From: Scybalosoma faecavium
GTDB lineage: Bacteria > Bacillota > Clostridia > Christensenellales > Christensenellaceae
Assembly: GCA_018716135.1 (NCBI GenBank)
Contig: DVKG01000011.1
Span: 29,971 to 93,970, forward strand
Reading direction: 5' to 3'
DNA length: 64,000 nucleotides
The notes under the pieces were generated by a model, which saw nothing but the letters and a program-made list of their open reading frames with translations, did no database searches and was not told the DNA's origin. Position numbers and translations under genes: made by a program. Of this stretch, positions 23,231-32,223 are shown piece after piece. Numbering within the stretch: the stretch's first letter is position 1; each line of letters opens with the position of its first letter.

Positions 23231-26017
23231 GTGCTTTTGAAAGAACTATCGCAAAATCGCATTTTAGCGAACAAGACAGAAAAGCCTCAGCCAAAGAGGC
23301 AGCTGCACAAATATTTCTTTGAACGCGCTCAGTCCGCCGGAGACAAAATCGCGCTCTATTCCGTCCGCAGCGGAAAAACAAGCAGCATGACATACGCTGC
23401 TCTGGCAGAGCTCGCGCTGAAATATGCCTCAGCATTGCGGAATAAAGGCGCTCGATGCGGCGGCCGCATAGCCGTGATGCTTCCGCGGTCATTCGAACAA
23501 ATAGCGGCGGTCATAGGCGTGCTCGCGGCCGGATGCACATACGTTCCCATAAACGTATCCGCGCCCCGGCAGCGTTTCGACAGCATATGTCAGGATGCAG
23601 AAATAGAGTTCGCAATCACAGAAAAGGAAAGCGGCCTGCACAGCAGCTCGGCTGCATTCGTGCATCCGCAGGACGCTCACGCAGCCCAGCCGGCAAATCT
23701 TATACTCGCCGACGAAACAACGCCGGCATATATTATTTTCACATCCGGCTCCTCCGGCGCTCCCAAGGGAGTCGTCATATCGCACGACGCCGCATGCAAC
23801 ACAATAGACGACGTAAACGAGAGATTCTCCGTGACGGATGCAGACGTCGCCATAGGAATATCTTCTTTAGAATTCGACCTGTCTGTTTATGACATATTCG
23901 GTCTTTTAAGCGTCGGCGGCAGCCTCGCCGTTTTAGACGAAGCTCAAATCAAAGAGCCTTCCGCATGGTTGGATATACTCAGCAGCCTGAGAGTCACCGT
24001 CTGGAACAGCGTGCCCGCGCTTTTCTCCATGATGCTCACGGCAAACGGACTCTCGCCCCTGCCTCTGAAAAAAGTAATGCTCTCCGGCGATTGGATAGAC
24101 ACCGACATCCCGGAGAGAACAAAAGCGGTCGCGAACGGCGCGCATATAATCGCAATGGGCGGCGCAACCGAAGCTTCCATTTGGTCTAATTACTTTATTG
24201 CAGACGACGCTCTCCCTTCATGGCAGTCCATACCCTATGGCAAGCCCCTCGCCAATCAAATGTTTCGCGTCGTGGACGAGAACGGAGACGACTGCGACGA
24301 CGAGGTTGAAGGCGAGCTTCTCATCGGCGGCAGAGGCGTAGCCATGGGGTACACTAATCCCGAGCTTACGCGAAAAAGCTTTTTTGAAAAAGACGGCGTT
24401 AGATGGTATCGCACCGGAGACGCCGGAAAATACCGCCAAGACGGCAATATAATCTTCTGCGGCAGAATAGACTCGCAGATGAAAATCAACGGATACCGCA
24501 TAGAAGCGGGCGAAATCGAATCTGTCGCCGAACAGATGGACGGAGTGGAGAAGGCTCTCGCTTTGTCAGTGCAGTCCGGCACAGGTAAGCAGCTAAAATT
24601 AGGTATCAAAACAAAGCCCTGCGCAGCCGTTCCGAAATTGCAGCCCGCGCTCGAACCTGACGCGGAGACAGTCTGCTTCCGCAACAGAGAGCGCGAGCGC
24701 CAGGCCGTTATCGCAGAGCGATTCCTTGCTGATTTGATTATATCTAAACCCGTAATCTGCAAAGATATGGAGCTGCTCTTTCAAAGATGGGCGGAATGGC
24801 TGGAGCAGCGCAATGTAATCGAAATAGACGAAAATGGTATTAAGCCGGGCGGGCGCATGAGTGAAGTGAAGAGCACGACGCCGCCCGGGGAAGACATCTT
24901 CGCGCAGGCGCTTTATCGCAGCATGGACTTGTTCCGCGGGATATTGTACGGAGAAAGGCAGCCCATTGAGCTTTTGAACGAGAAAACGCTCTCGCCTGAG
25001 GTTCTAACTGCGTCCGCCCCTGAAGCAAAGCATGTTATTGATTATATAAACACTATTTTGACAGCTTCAAACGCAAAAAACGCAGCCATTATCGACGCGC
25101 GTACCGGCGAGATGCTCTCCGCCCTGGCGAAAGATTCACAGCTCCGCTTTACGGCTTTTGAACCGTCGTTGACCATGCAAGGCGCGTTGAGAGAAAAGTG
25201 CGGAGATTTATCCGTAAGCACAGCTCCGAATACCGCCGCCGTAAACACTATTCAAAAGGATTATTATCAGCAATTCGACGCTGTTATTATGCTGTACAGC
25301 CTGCATCGTTATAAACAGCCGGCGCGGGAAATATCCTGGCTCTGCAATTTGCTCAGGCAGGGCGGAGTTTTTATCGTCGCGGAGCTGCCCGAGCTTCAGC
25401 CCTTCGCTCTTGTAACGTCAATGGTTTTGGAATATGGTTTTCCCGATCTTCCCGACGGCCGAATTACGCCAATGCGCTCGGCTTTGGAATGGGCGGATAT
25501 AATGCAGCAAGGCGGATGCTCCGACATACAAACAAAGCTGATTGACCGAGCTTACTCCTTCGTGCTACACGGCAAAAAATCAGCTTTCTCGCCTTCGTTT
25601 TCTGATATAGAAGCACATCTGAGCGCCAAGCTGGCGCAGCACATGATACCTTCCGAAATTTCAGCAATAAGAGAAATCCCCCTGACGAGCAACGGCAAAG
25701 TAGACAGAAAAACCGCCGCCGTATGGTTTGAAAGCTCCTCCGCAGCGATAAAAGGCAGCGCCCCCGAGAGCCTCGAGGAAAAAGAGCTTGCGGCAATCTG
25801 GGCTTCTTTCTTTAATACAGAACAAATCGGAACAGAAAACAGCTTCTTTGAGATGGGAGCGGACAGTCTCGCAGCGACTCGTCTCCTCGTAACTCTGCGC
25901 GAAAAATACGGAGTCGAGGTATCTATGCGCGAGCTGTTTGATAATGCGGAGCTCGGCCGTATGGCCGCTCTGATTCACGAGAAAAACAGCGTTGAAATGG
26001 AAGAAGGCGAGCTTTAA
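23231..26017 (+). CDS. NRPS: cysteine adenylation domain with inserted methyltransferase-like domain, then PCP
   Basis: A 928-residue module lacking any condensation domain. The adenylation domain spans about 20-430, with FTSGSSGAPKG (A3) and YRIEAGEIES (A8). About 360 residues are inserted before A10 (LTSNGKVDRKT, about residue 818). The insert resembles the methyltransferase-like domain in PchE and HMWP2, and its SAM loop is degenerate (AIIDARTGEM), so it may epimerise rather than methylate. The carrier domain has GADSL (Ser about 876). Specificity residues aligned to GrsA read D-L-Y-N-M-S-M-I-W, cysteine-type. The tail EMEEGEL is acidic and could dock to the TubC-like N-terminus of the NRPS at 28238. 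Start: GTG 23231 is only 3 bases from AAGGAG; TTG 23237 (9 bases) may be the true start. Confidence 0.92.
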   Translation: MLLKELSQNRILANKTEKPQPKRQLHKYFFERAQSAGDKIALYSVRSGKTSSMTYAALAELALKYASALRNKGARCGGRIAVMLPRSFEQIAAVIGVLAAGCTYVPINVSAPRQRFDSICQDAEIEFAITEKESGLHSSSAAFVHPQDAHAAQPANLILADETTPAYIIFTSGSSGAPKGVVISHDAACNTIDDVNERFSVTDADVAIGISSLEFDLSVYDIFGLLSVGGSLAVLDEAQIKEPSAWLDILSSLRVTVWNSVPALFSMMLTANGLSPLPLKKVMLSGDWIDTDIPERTKAVANGAHIIAMGGATEASIWSNYFIADDALPSWQSIPYGKPLANQMFRVVDENGDDCDDEVEGELLIGGRGVAMGYTNPELTRKSFFEKDGVRWYRTGDAGKYRQDGNIIFCGRIDSQMKINGYRIEAGEIESVAEQMDGVEKALALSVQSGTGKQLKLGIKTKPCAAVPKLQPALEPDAETVCFRNRERERQAVIAERFLADLIISKPVICKDMELLFQRWAEWLEQRNVIEIDENGIKPGGRMSEVKSTTPPGEDIFAQALYRSMDLFRGILYGERQPIELLNEKTLSPEVLTASAPEAKHVIDYINTILTASNAKNAAIIDARTGEMLSALAKDSQLRFTAFEPSLTMQGALREKCGDLSVSTAPNTAAVNTIQKDYYQQFDAVIMLYSLHRYKQPAREISWLCNLLRQGGVFIVAELPELQPFALVTSMVLEYGFPDLPDGRITPMRSALEWADIMQQGGCSDIQTKLIDRAYSFVLHGKKSAFSPSFSDIEAHLSAKLAQHMIPSEISAIREIPLTSNGKVDRKTAAVWFESSSAAIKGSAPESLEEKELAAIWASFFNTEQIGTENSFFEMGADSLAATRLLVTLREKYGVEVSMRELFDNAELGRMAALIHEKNSVEMEEGEL

Positions 26018-26054
26018 CCGACTTGTCGGTTAGTTTATTCTAACGGAGGTATCT

Positions 26055-27146
26055 ATGATAGGAATATTAGGCGGATACGGCTCCATAGGCACACACTGCA
26101 CTCGAGCCTCCGTCACTCTCTTTGACGACAAAATCAGAATAGGCGGCAGAAATGCAAGCGCCGCCGATAAACTAATTGAGCTGTATCCCGGAAGGATAGA
26201 GTACGCTTATGCAGATATAAACGACCCTGCGAGCTTACGCGAATTCATGCACGGCACTCGGCTCATTATAAACTGCACCGCTCCCAGCTACTATACTTCG
26301 CGTAAAGTCGCAGAGCAGGCGGGGCGCAGTCACGCGCCGTACATAGACGCCGGCCTGCCGGAGAATTTTTTTGAATGGCAGTCAAGTTTCTCCCCCATGT
26401 CCGCGATGATATTCGGCGCGGGAAGCACCCCCGGCGTATCCGGTCTGTTTCTCCGGCACATTCTCAGCCTCAACCCCTGCTCGAACAGGCTGGATTACTA
26501 TTACACCGCCTTCGGACGCCTGTCGTACGCCGCGGCCTACGACTATCTCTACGGCGTTTGCAATCGTAAGCAGGACGAACCGTTCTCGTGGAAAAACGGC
26601 GAACCGTGTTTTGACGTAATATCGCAAAAATCAGATTTACGACTCCCGTTCATAGACGACAAACTAATCGCCCAGCCATTCTTTGATTCAGAAACAGCAT
26701 ACTGTGCCAAAATCGGCAGCCTGAAAGACGGTAATTTCTATTGCGCCGCGGCAGAAAACAGAAATCTTAACAAAATGCGTCCTGTCTTTTCTCTCTTTCG
26801 GGAGAATCCTGAGATTGCGGCAAAACAGCTCTCGGAAATGACGGAGGACCTAACCGACCTTAGCTGTATACGGTACTACTGCGAGCTGGAGAACGCGGAA
26901 GGCAGAAAAAAAGTATACAGTCTGTATCATCCCGATTCCGAAGAGCTGACAGGCACGACGGCGGCCGTCTGCGCAAAATATCTGAGCGCACAGATAGACG
27001 AACCGCCAAGAGCCATGCTCCCCGTTCAGCTTAAACATCCTGATAAGATACTCTCTATCATGAATGAATTCTTCGGCGTAGGTTACCCGGACGAATTTGA
27101 CGGCACTTTAGACTCTATGACAAATGAAGAATACGGAGAACTATGA
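26055..27146 (+). CDS. saccharopine dehydrogenase-like NAD(P)-dependent oxidoreductase
   Basis: A 363-residue protein with an N-terminal Rossmann fold (GILGGYGSIGTHC) and features of the saccharopine dehydrogenase NADP-binding family (INCTAPSYYTSRKVAEQAG, YIDAGLPENFF, FGAGSTPGVSGL). The reaction is not known. Being translationally coupled (ATGA overlap) to the thiazolinyl imide reductase and embedded in the NRPS operon, it probably tailors the same product, perhaps by reducing or oxidising a C=N bond in a thiazoline or an imine. GGAGG precedes the ATG. Confidence 0.8.
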   Translation: MIGILGGYGSIGTHCTRASVTLFDDKIRIGGRNASAADKLIELYPGRIEYAYADINDPASLREFMHGTRLIINCTAPSYYTSRKVAEQAGRSHAPYIDAGLPENFFEWQSSFSPMSAMIFGAGSTPGVSGLFLRHILSLNPCSNRLDYYYTAFGRLSYAAAYDYLYGVCNRKQDEPFSWKNGEPCFDVISQKSDLRLPFIDDKLIAQPFFDSETAYCAKIGSLKDGNFYCAAAENRNLNKMRPVFSLFRENPEIAAKQLSEMTEDLTDLSCIRYYCELENAEGRKKVYSLYHPDSEELTGTTAAVCAKYLSAQIDEPPRAMLPVQLKHPDKILSIMNEFFGVGYPDEFDGTLDSMTNEEYGEL

Positions 27147-28231
27147 CACAGAATAAAAAACTAAAGGTGATAGTCTGCGGCACGACCTTCGGGCAGTTTT
27201 ACATGGAGGTTTTGCACAGGCACAGCGACGAATTTGAATTTATGGGCATAGTCGCAGGAGGAAGCGAACGCTCCCGAGTTTGTTCTAAAACTTACGGCGT
27301 GCCGCTCTACCGCTCCATAGACGAGCTGCCCGAAAAGCCCGACATAGCCTGCGTCATCATCCGCTCAGGCGCTCTGGGCGGCCGAGGCACGGATATAGCC
27401 GAAAGCCTGATGAACATGGGCGTACACATTATTCAAGAACAGCCGATACACAAAACGGATATGAAAAGCTGCATTCAGAGCGCTTTGAAAAACAAAGTAA
27501 ACTTTATGACAGGAGACCTGTACGTACATCTTCCCGAGGTGAAAAAGCTTATAAGCGGTGTAAAAACAGCTATGCAGCTTCAAAAGCCGGCGTATATTCA
27601 CATAACTACCTGCCCTCAGGTCTCGTATCCCATGGTAGATATAATGGACAAAATGTTCTCTCCCCTGCCGAAGTGGAGCTTCGATACTATATCTGAAGCC
27701 AACGGTCCTTTTCAAATCGCGTCCGGCAGGCTCGGCGACGTCCCGCTTTACGTAACATACAACAACCAGATAGATCCCGCAGATCCTGACAACTATATGC
27801 ACATGCTTCATCGCTTTACTATAGGCTTTGAAGGCGGCAGATTTGAGCTGCCGGATACGCACGGTCCTCTCATGTGGATGCCTCGTCTTCATATTCCAAC
27901 ACAAGGCTACAACGCAGGTATATACAACGCAGTTTTTCCCGAACACATGAAAGAATATACTTCAAATGTCGTCGGAGCTTACAATCGCATAACATACAGC
28001 GATATGGTTCTGAAAACATGGGTCGACGCCGTGTACGGCGACTTGTCCGAAATGAAGGATATGATACTCGGCCGCAAAAACGGACGCGCCAGAGCGCAGC
28101 GCGAAATACTCTGCACTCAAAGATGGCACGAATTCACACAGACTTTCGGCTTTGCTTCACTGAAAAAAGGCTGCTCGCATCAACCGCTCGACGCCAACAT
28201 TGTCCTTGGCGCTGTAGATACGGAGGAATAA
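27143..28231 (+). CDS. thiazolinyl imide reductase (Irp3/PchG family)
   Basis: A 362-residue Gfo/Idh/MocA-type oxidoreductase specialised like Irp3 and PchG. The sequence opens KVIVCGTTFGQFYMEVLH and keeps LGGRGTDIAESLMNMGVHIIQEQPIH, GDLYVHLPEVKKLI and the long C-terminal sheet typical of that branch. Known members use NADPH to reduce a carrier-bound thiazoline to thiazolidine during yersiniabactin or pyochelin synthesis. Its presence is strong evidence that the neighbouring Cy domains make thiazolines. It overlaps the preceding gene by 4 bases and ends 6 bases before the next NRPS gene. Confidence 0.9.
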   Translation: MTQNKKLKVIVCGTTFGQFYMEVLHRHSDEFEFMGIVAGGSERSRVCSKTYGVPLYRSIDELPEKPDIACVIIRSGALGGRGTDIAESLMNMGVHIIQEQPIHKTDMKSCIQSALKNKVNFMTGDLYVHLPEVKKLISGVKTAMQLQKPAYIHITTCPQVSYPMVDIMDKMFSPLPKWSFDTISEANGPFQIASGRLGDVPLYVTYNNQIDPADPDNYMHMLHRFTIGFEGGRFELPDTHGPLMWMPRLHIPTQGYNAGIYNAVFPEHMKEYTSNVVGAYNRITYSDMVLKTWVDAVYGDLSEMKDMILGRKNGRARAQREILCTQRWHEFTQTFGFASLKKGCSHQPLDANIVLGAVDTEE

Positions 28232-28237
28232 CTACAA

Positions 28238-31200
28238 ATGAATCACAACGAAATAACCGGTATGCTCGATAAATTGGAAATAAACGGAATAAGACTTTGG
28301 CAGGAGGACGGAAAGCTGAAATATTCCGCTCCGCAGGGGGCGCTGACATCAGAAATACGCTCTGTTCTGAAACAGCAAAAAGCCGACATAATAGACTTTT
28401 TAAAAAAAGACGCAGAAGAGGTCGCGGTTGTTCACGACGAGGACAACAGATATCAGCCATTCCCCCTGACCGACATACAGTCCGCCTATCTCATCGGCAG
28501 AAACGAAGCGTTCGCTCTGAGCGGAGTCGCCTGCCATATTTATATGGAATTTCATTACGAAAATCTCGAGCCGCAAAGGGCTGAAGACATATGGAATCTG
28601 ATGATACAGCGTCACGATTCTCTCCGGACCTGCTTCCGCGCCGACGGAACTCAGGTCGTGCTTCCAAGCGTCCAACGTCTGCACATTGATTATGCGGACG
28701 TATCCGAAAAAGGCGAAAACGCTAAATCGGAGCGCATAGATACTGTTCGCGCAGAGCTGGGTCACTGCATACACGACGCAAACAATCCGCCGCTTATGGC
28801 CTTGGCTATAACCAAAACAGATTGCGACGCCGTCCTTCATCTCTCGATGGATTTTATAATGGCGGACTGGACGAGCATCCGTCTGCTGCTGGCGGAATTT
28901 GAAGGCATGTACTTCTACGGGGACGGCGTTCTTCCCGAATTTGAAGTCAGCTTTAGAGATTATCTCACAGCGGAAGCGCTCCTAAAAGAAAAATCAGGCT
29001 TTTACAAGGACAAAAAATATTGGCTGGACAAAATAGACGCTGTGCCCGCCGCGCCCGATATAGCTGTCAAGCGCTCGTCCGCCGCCGATTCCAAGCTTTT
29101 CAAGCGGCTTTATCTGAATCTGGAGCCTGAACGCTGGGACAAGCTGAAGAGCTTCGCCGCCAAGTTCGGTCTCACTCCATCGTCCGCCGTCCTCGCTTCA
29201 TATGCGCAGGTTCTGCATTGGTGGAGCAGCACAGATAAATTTTCACTCAATCTGACAGTGCTCAACCGCTTCCCGCTCCATGAGCAAGTTAACAGCTTGA
29301 TAGGGGACTTCACCTCGGTCAGCCTTCTGGAATGCGACTTCACCGATTCCGCATCGTTCGCCCAGAGCGCCAGAAAGCTGAACGCCCGCCTGTTTGACGA
29401 TTTAGATCATAGGCTTTATTCCGGCGTTATGGTCATGCGCGAAATAGCAAGACGCAAGGGACGCGAAGCCGCTCTCATGCCGTTCGTCTACACCAGCTCA
29501 ATCGGCGTAATACAAGAAGACCCTTCCCGCCCCATGGTAGGACGTTTCGACGGAGAAGGCATAAGCCAAACTCCTCAGGTCTATCTCGATTGTCAGGCTA
29601 TGGACGGCAGCTTCGGTCTGCAAGTCAACTGGGACTACCGCGACGGCATATTCCACGAGAACGTAATAGAAGACATGTTCGCCGCTTTTAAAACGCTGCT
29701 GGAGATGCTCTCCGACAGCGCAGAAATATGGTCTTCGGATATACCGCCTATTCTCCCAAAATATCAAGCGGAAATGATAGCGCAGAGCAACAGCACCAAT
29801 ACGCAGCTTCCCGGAGGACTTCTCCACAGCAGGCTGCTGGACAGCATTCGGCGCACTCCCGACAAGCTCGCCGCCGCTGACGAAAGCAAATCTTTCACCT
29901 ACGGCGAATTAGGACTCTTAGCCTCCGCCGTAAAGCTGCAGCTGATAAACACGGGCTGCTCCAAGGGCGATACTGTCGGAATAGTAATGCCCAAGAGCGT
30001 GTACCAAATATCGAGCGCAGTGGGTATTCTGGATGCGCAGTGCGTTTACGTACCCATAGACGTACATCAGGCGCCTTTGAGGCGCGAAAAAATTCTCACC
30101 CGGTGCGGAATATCTGTAATAATCACACTCCGTGCATATGAGGATATGTTTAACAGCGACGCATATAAACTTATATTCGCAGATGAGCTGACTCCCTCTC
30201 CCTCTCTGTCTCTTACAGGAGAGGGAGACGAAAGCGCTCTCGCATATATAATTTATACCTCCGGCTCCACAGGAACGCCTAAAGGCGTAGCCATAAGACA
30301 CAGCGCAGCAGTAAACACCATCGAGGATATAAACTCTCGTTTTGACGTCACGGCAGACGACGTCGTCCTCGGTCTATCGCAGCTGAATTTCGATCTCTCC
30401 GTATACGATATATTCGGCGTTCTCGGCGTCGGCGGCAGCGTCATATATCCCTCCGCAGCAAAATACGCCGACCCTTCTCACTGGATGGAACTTGTAAAAA
30501 AATATAAAATCACGCTTTGGAACAGCGTTCCCGCTTTCATGCAGATGTTCACAGACTACATAGAAAGCAGCAGCGAAAAAGTTCTTCCGCATATGCGTCT
30601 TGTAATGATGTCCGGCGACTGGATACCCGTCACTCTGCCCGAAAGAATATGGGCGCTCAACCCCGACGTTCTCACCGTCAGCCTCGGCGGCGCCACGGAG
30701 GCCTCCATATGGTCTATATACCACATATGCCGCGAGATTAAGCGCGAATGGAACAGCATCCCCTACGGCAAGCCGCTTTCAAACCAGGGCTACCATGTTT
30801 TGGACGGCAAGCTCCGCGAACGTCCCTTCTGGGTTCAGGGAGATCTGTACATCACGGGCGTCGGTCTGGCAGATTGCTACTATAAACAGGATGAATTGAC
30901 CTCCGACGCATTCATAACCGTGAACGGAACAAGAATGTACAAGACAGGCGATACAGGCCGATGGATGTCTGACGGCGAAATTGAATTCATGGGCCGAAAT
31001 GACGGTCAATTGAAAATCCACGGTCACAGAATCGAGCTGGGCGAGATAGACAACTGCATAATACAGACCGGAGCTGTTCAATGCTGCACTCTCGCGATAG
31101 GAACTCCGACAGGAGAAAAAACTCTCGTCAGCTTTTACTGTGCAGAATCAGAATCGGACGCATCCGCAATAAAGGAAAAGCTGAAGGACAGCCTGCCCGT

Positions 31201-32209
31201 TTATATGATACCGTCCATAATCAAATACAAAGAATCTCTGCCTCTGACCGCCAACGGCAAAGTGGATAGGAAGAAGCTCTCTGCCGAAGCTGAAACTCTT
31301 CTCAAAGATAAGCTATCCGAGCATGTAGAGGACGAAACTCTTACGCCATCAGAGCAGCAGGTGTTCGACATTTGTTCCGAGCTGCTCCGCATTAACTCTA
31401 TAGGCAAAAACGACGATCTCTATTCCAAAGGCGCAGACTCTCTGATGATAGGCAAGGCAGCCGGAATTATCAGAGAGAAGCTCCTCCCGTCAGTCTCCTT
31501 CGACAGCATACTCGCGCAGCTTCTCCGCGGTCCCTCTATCCGAGAAATAGCCGAGTTCATAGACAGTCAGAATTCCGGAACCGAAACCTCGGCAGACAGC
31601 GAGGAAGCTCCGCAATCCGAAAGCTTTGCCGTTTTAAAAGCTTCGCCCGCCGCCTCAGACAAAATTGCCGTCCTGCTCTGGGATGAAAACGGCGCTGATA
31701 CCCTAATGCAGCCCCTGGCGGATAAGCTCTCGGGCAGTTTTGGCATAGCCCAGCTCCTGCCCTGCAATTTAGAGAATCTCAAAGAGAAAAGCGCAGAGGA
31801 CGCGCTTCAGGTTGTCACAGACTCCTGCGTCGATGTGATTAAGAATTATTCCGACAAAGATATAACCATATTTGCGCACGGCTCTTCCTCCTGGTTCGGC
31901 ATCGAGCTGGCCGGCAGACTAACCGCCGCAGAATATCCTCTCGACAAGCTCGTGCTAATCGACGCATTGCCCTCTGATGAATCAGACGAAGCATCAGATG
32001 AATACAAGCGGCTTGCAGCCACTGTCTCAGCCGCCGAACCCGGTCTCTACATGGGCGATATGCTTCTGCTGTATACCGATGGAGCAGAAAGCGCCGAAGC
32101 GTATTGGAGCAGCGCCTGCCTCGGAAGCTTCGATTCAAAACGCATCTCCGGAGCTCACACCTCCTGCCTTAGCGAACAGGCAGACGCAATAATCTCCGCA
32201 GCCAACTGA
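28238..32209 (+). CDS. NRPS: TubC-like docking domain-Cy-A(Cys)-PCP-thioesterase
   Basis: 1323 residues. 1-55: TubC-type docking domain (LDKLEINGIRLWQEDGKLKY). About 75-500: cyclization domain with DFIMADWTS, the D-x4-D motif that replaces the HHxxxDG of ordinary condensation domains (about residue 205). About 530-1010: adenylation domain with YTSGSTGTPKG and LTANGKVDRKKL; specificity residues read D-L-Y-N-M-S-L-I-W, cysteine-type. Carrier: GADSLM (Ser about 1066). About 1135-1323: thioesterase-like end with nucleophile elbow HGSSSW (Gly-x-Ser-x-Trp instead of Gly-x-Ser-x-Gly), YTDGAE and a terminal GAHTS supplying Asp and His. It probably adds and cyclizes the last cysteine, then releases the chain. 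Confidence 0.93.
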   Translation: MNHNEITGMLDKLEINGIRLWQEDGKLKYSAPQGALTSEIRSVLKQQKADIIDFLKKDAEEVAVVHDEDNRYQPFPLTDIQSAYLIGRNEAFALSGVACHIYMEFHYENLEPQRAEDIWNLMIQRHDSLRTCFRADGTQVVLPSVQRLHIDYADVSEKGENAKSERIDTVRAELGHCIHDANNPPLMALAITKTDCDAVLHLSMDFIMADWTSIRLLLAEFEGMYFYGDGVLPEFEVSFRDYLTAEALLKEKSGFYKDKKYWLDKIDAVPAAPDIAVKRSSAADSKLFKRLYLNLEPERWDKLKSFAAKFGLTPSSAVLASYAQVLHWWSSTDKFSLNLTVLNRFPLHEQVNSLIGDFTSVSLLECDFTDSASFAQSARKLNARLFDDLDHRLYSGVMVMREIARRKGREAALMPFVYTSSIGVIQEDPSRPMVGRFDGEGISQTPQVYLDCQAMDGSFGLQVNWDYRDGIFHENVIEDMFAAFKTLLEMLSDSAEIWSSDIPPILPKYQAEMIAQSNSTNTQLPGGLLHSRLLDSIRRTPDKLAAADESKSFTYGELGLLASAVKLQLINTGCSKGDTVGIVMPKSVYQISSAVGILDAQCVYVPIDVHQAPLRREKILTRCGISVIITLRAYEDMFNSDAYKLIFADELTPSPSLSLTGEGDESALAYIIYTSGSTGTPKGVAIRHSAAVNTIEDINSRFDVTADDVVLGLSQLNFDLSVYDIFGVLGVGGSVIYPSAAKYADPSHWMELVKKYKITLWNSVPAFMQMFTDYIESSSEKVLPHMRLVMMSGDWIPVTLPERIWALNPDVLTVSLGGATEASIWSIYHICREIKREWNSIPYGKPLSNQGYHVLDGKLRERPFWVQGDLYITGVGLADCYYKQDELTSDAFITVNGTRMYKTGDTGRWMSDGEIEFMGRNDGQLKIHGHRIELGEIDNCIIQTGAVQCCTLAIGTPTGEKTLVSFYCAESESDASAIKEKLKDSLPVYMIPSIIKYKESLPLTANGKVDRKKLSAEAETLLKDKLSEHVEDETLTPSEQQVFDICSELLRINSIGKNDDLYSKGADSLMIGKAAGIIREKLLPSVSFDSILAQLLRGPSIREIAEFIDSQNSGTETSADSEEAPQSESFAVLKASPAASDKIAVLLWDENGADTLMQPLADKLSGSFGIAQLLPCNLENLKEKSAEDALQVVTDSCVDVIKNYSDKDITIFAHGSSSWFGIELAGRLTAAEYPLDKLVLIDALPSDESDEASDEYKRLAATVSAAEPGLYMGDMLLLYTDGAESAEAYWSSACLGSFDSKRISGAHTSCLSEQADAIISAAN

Positions 32210-32223
32210 CGAAAGGGGTACAG

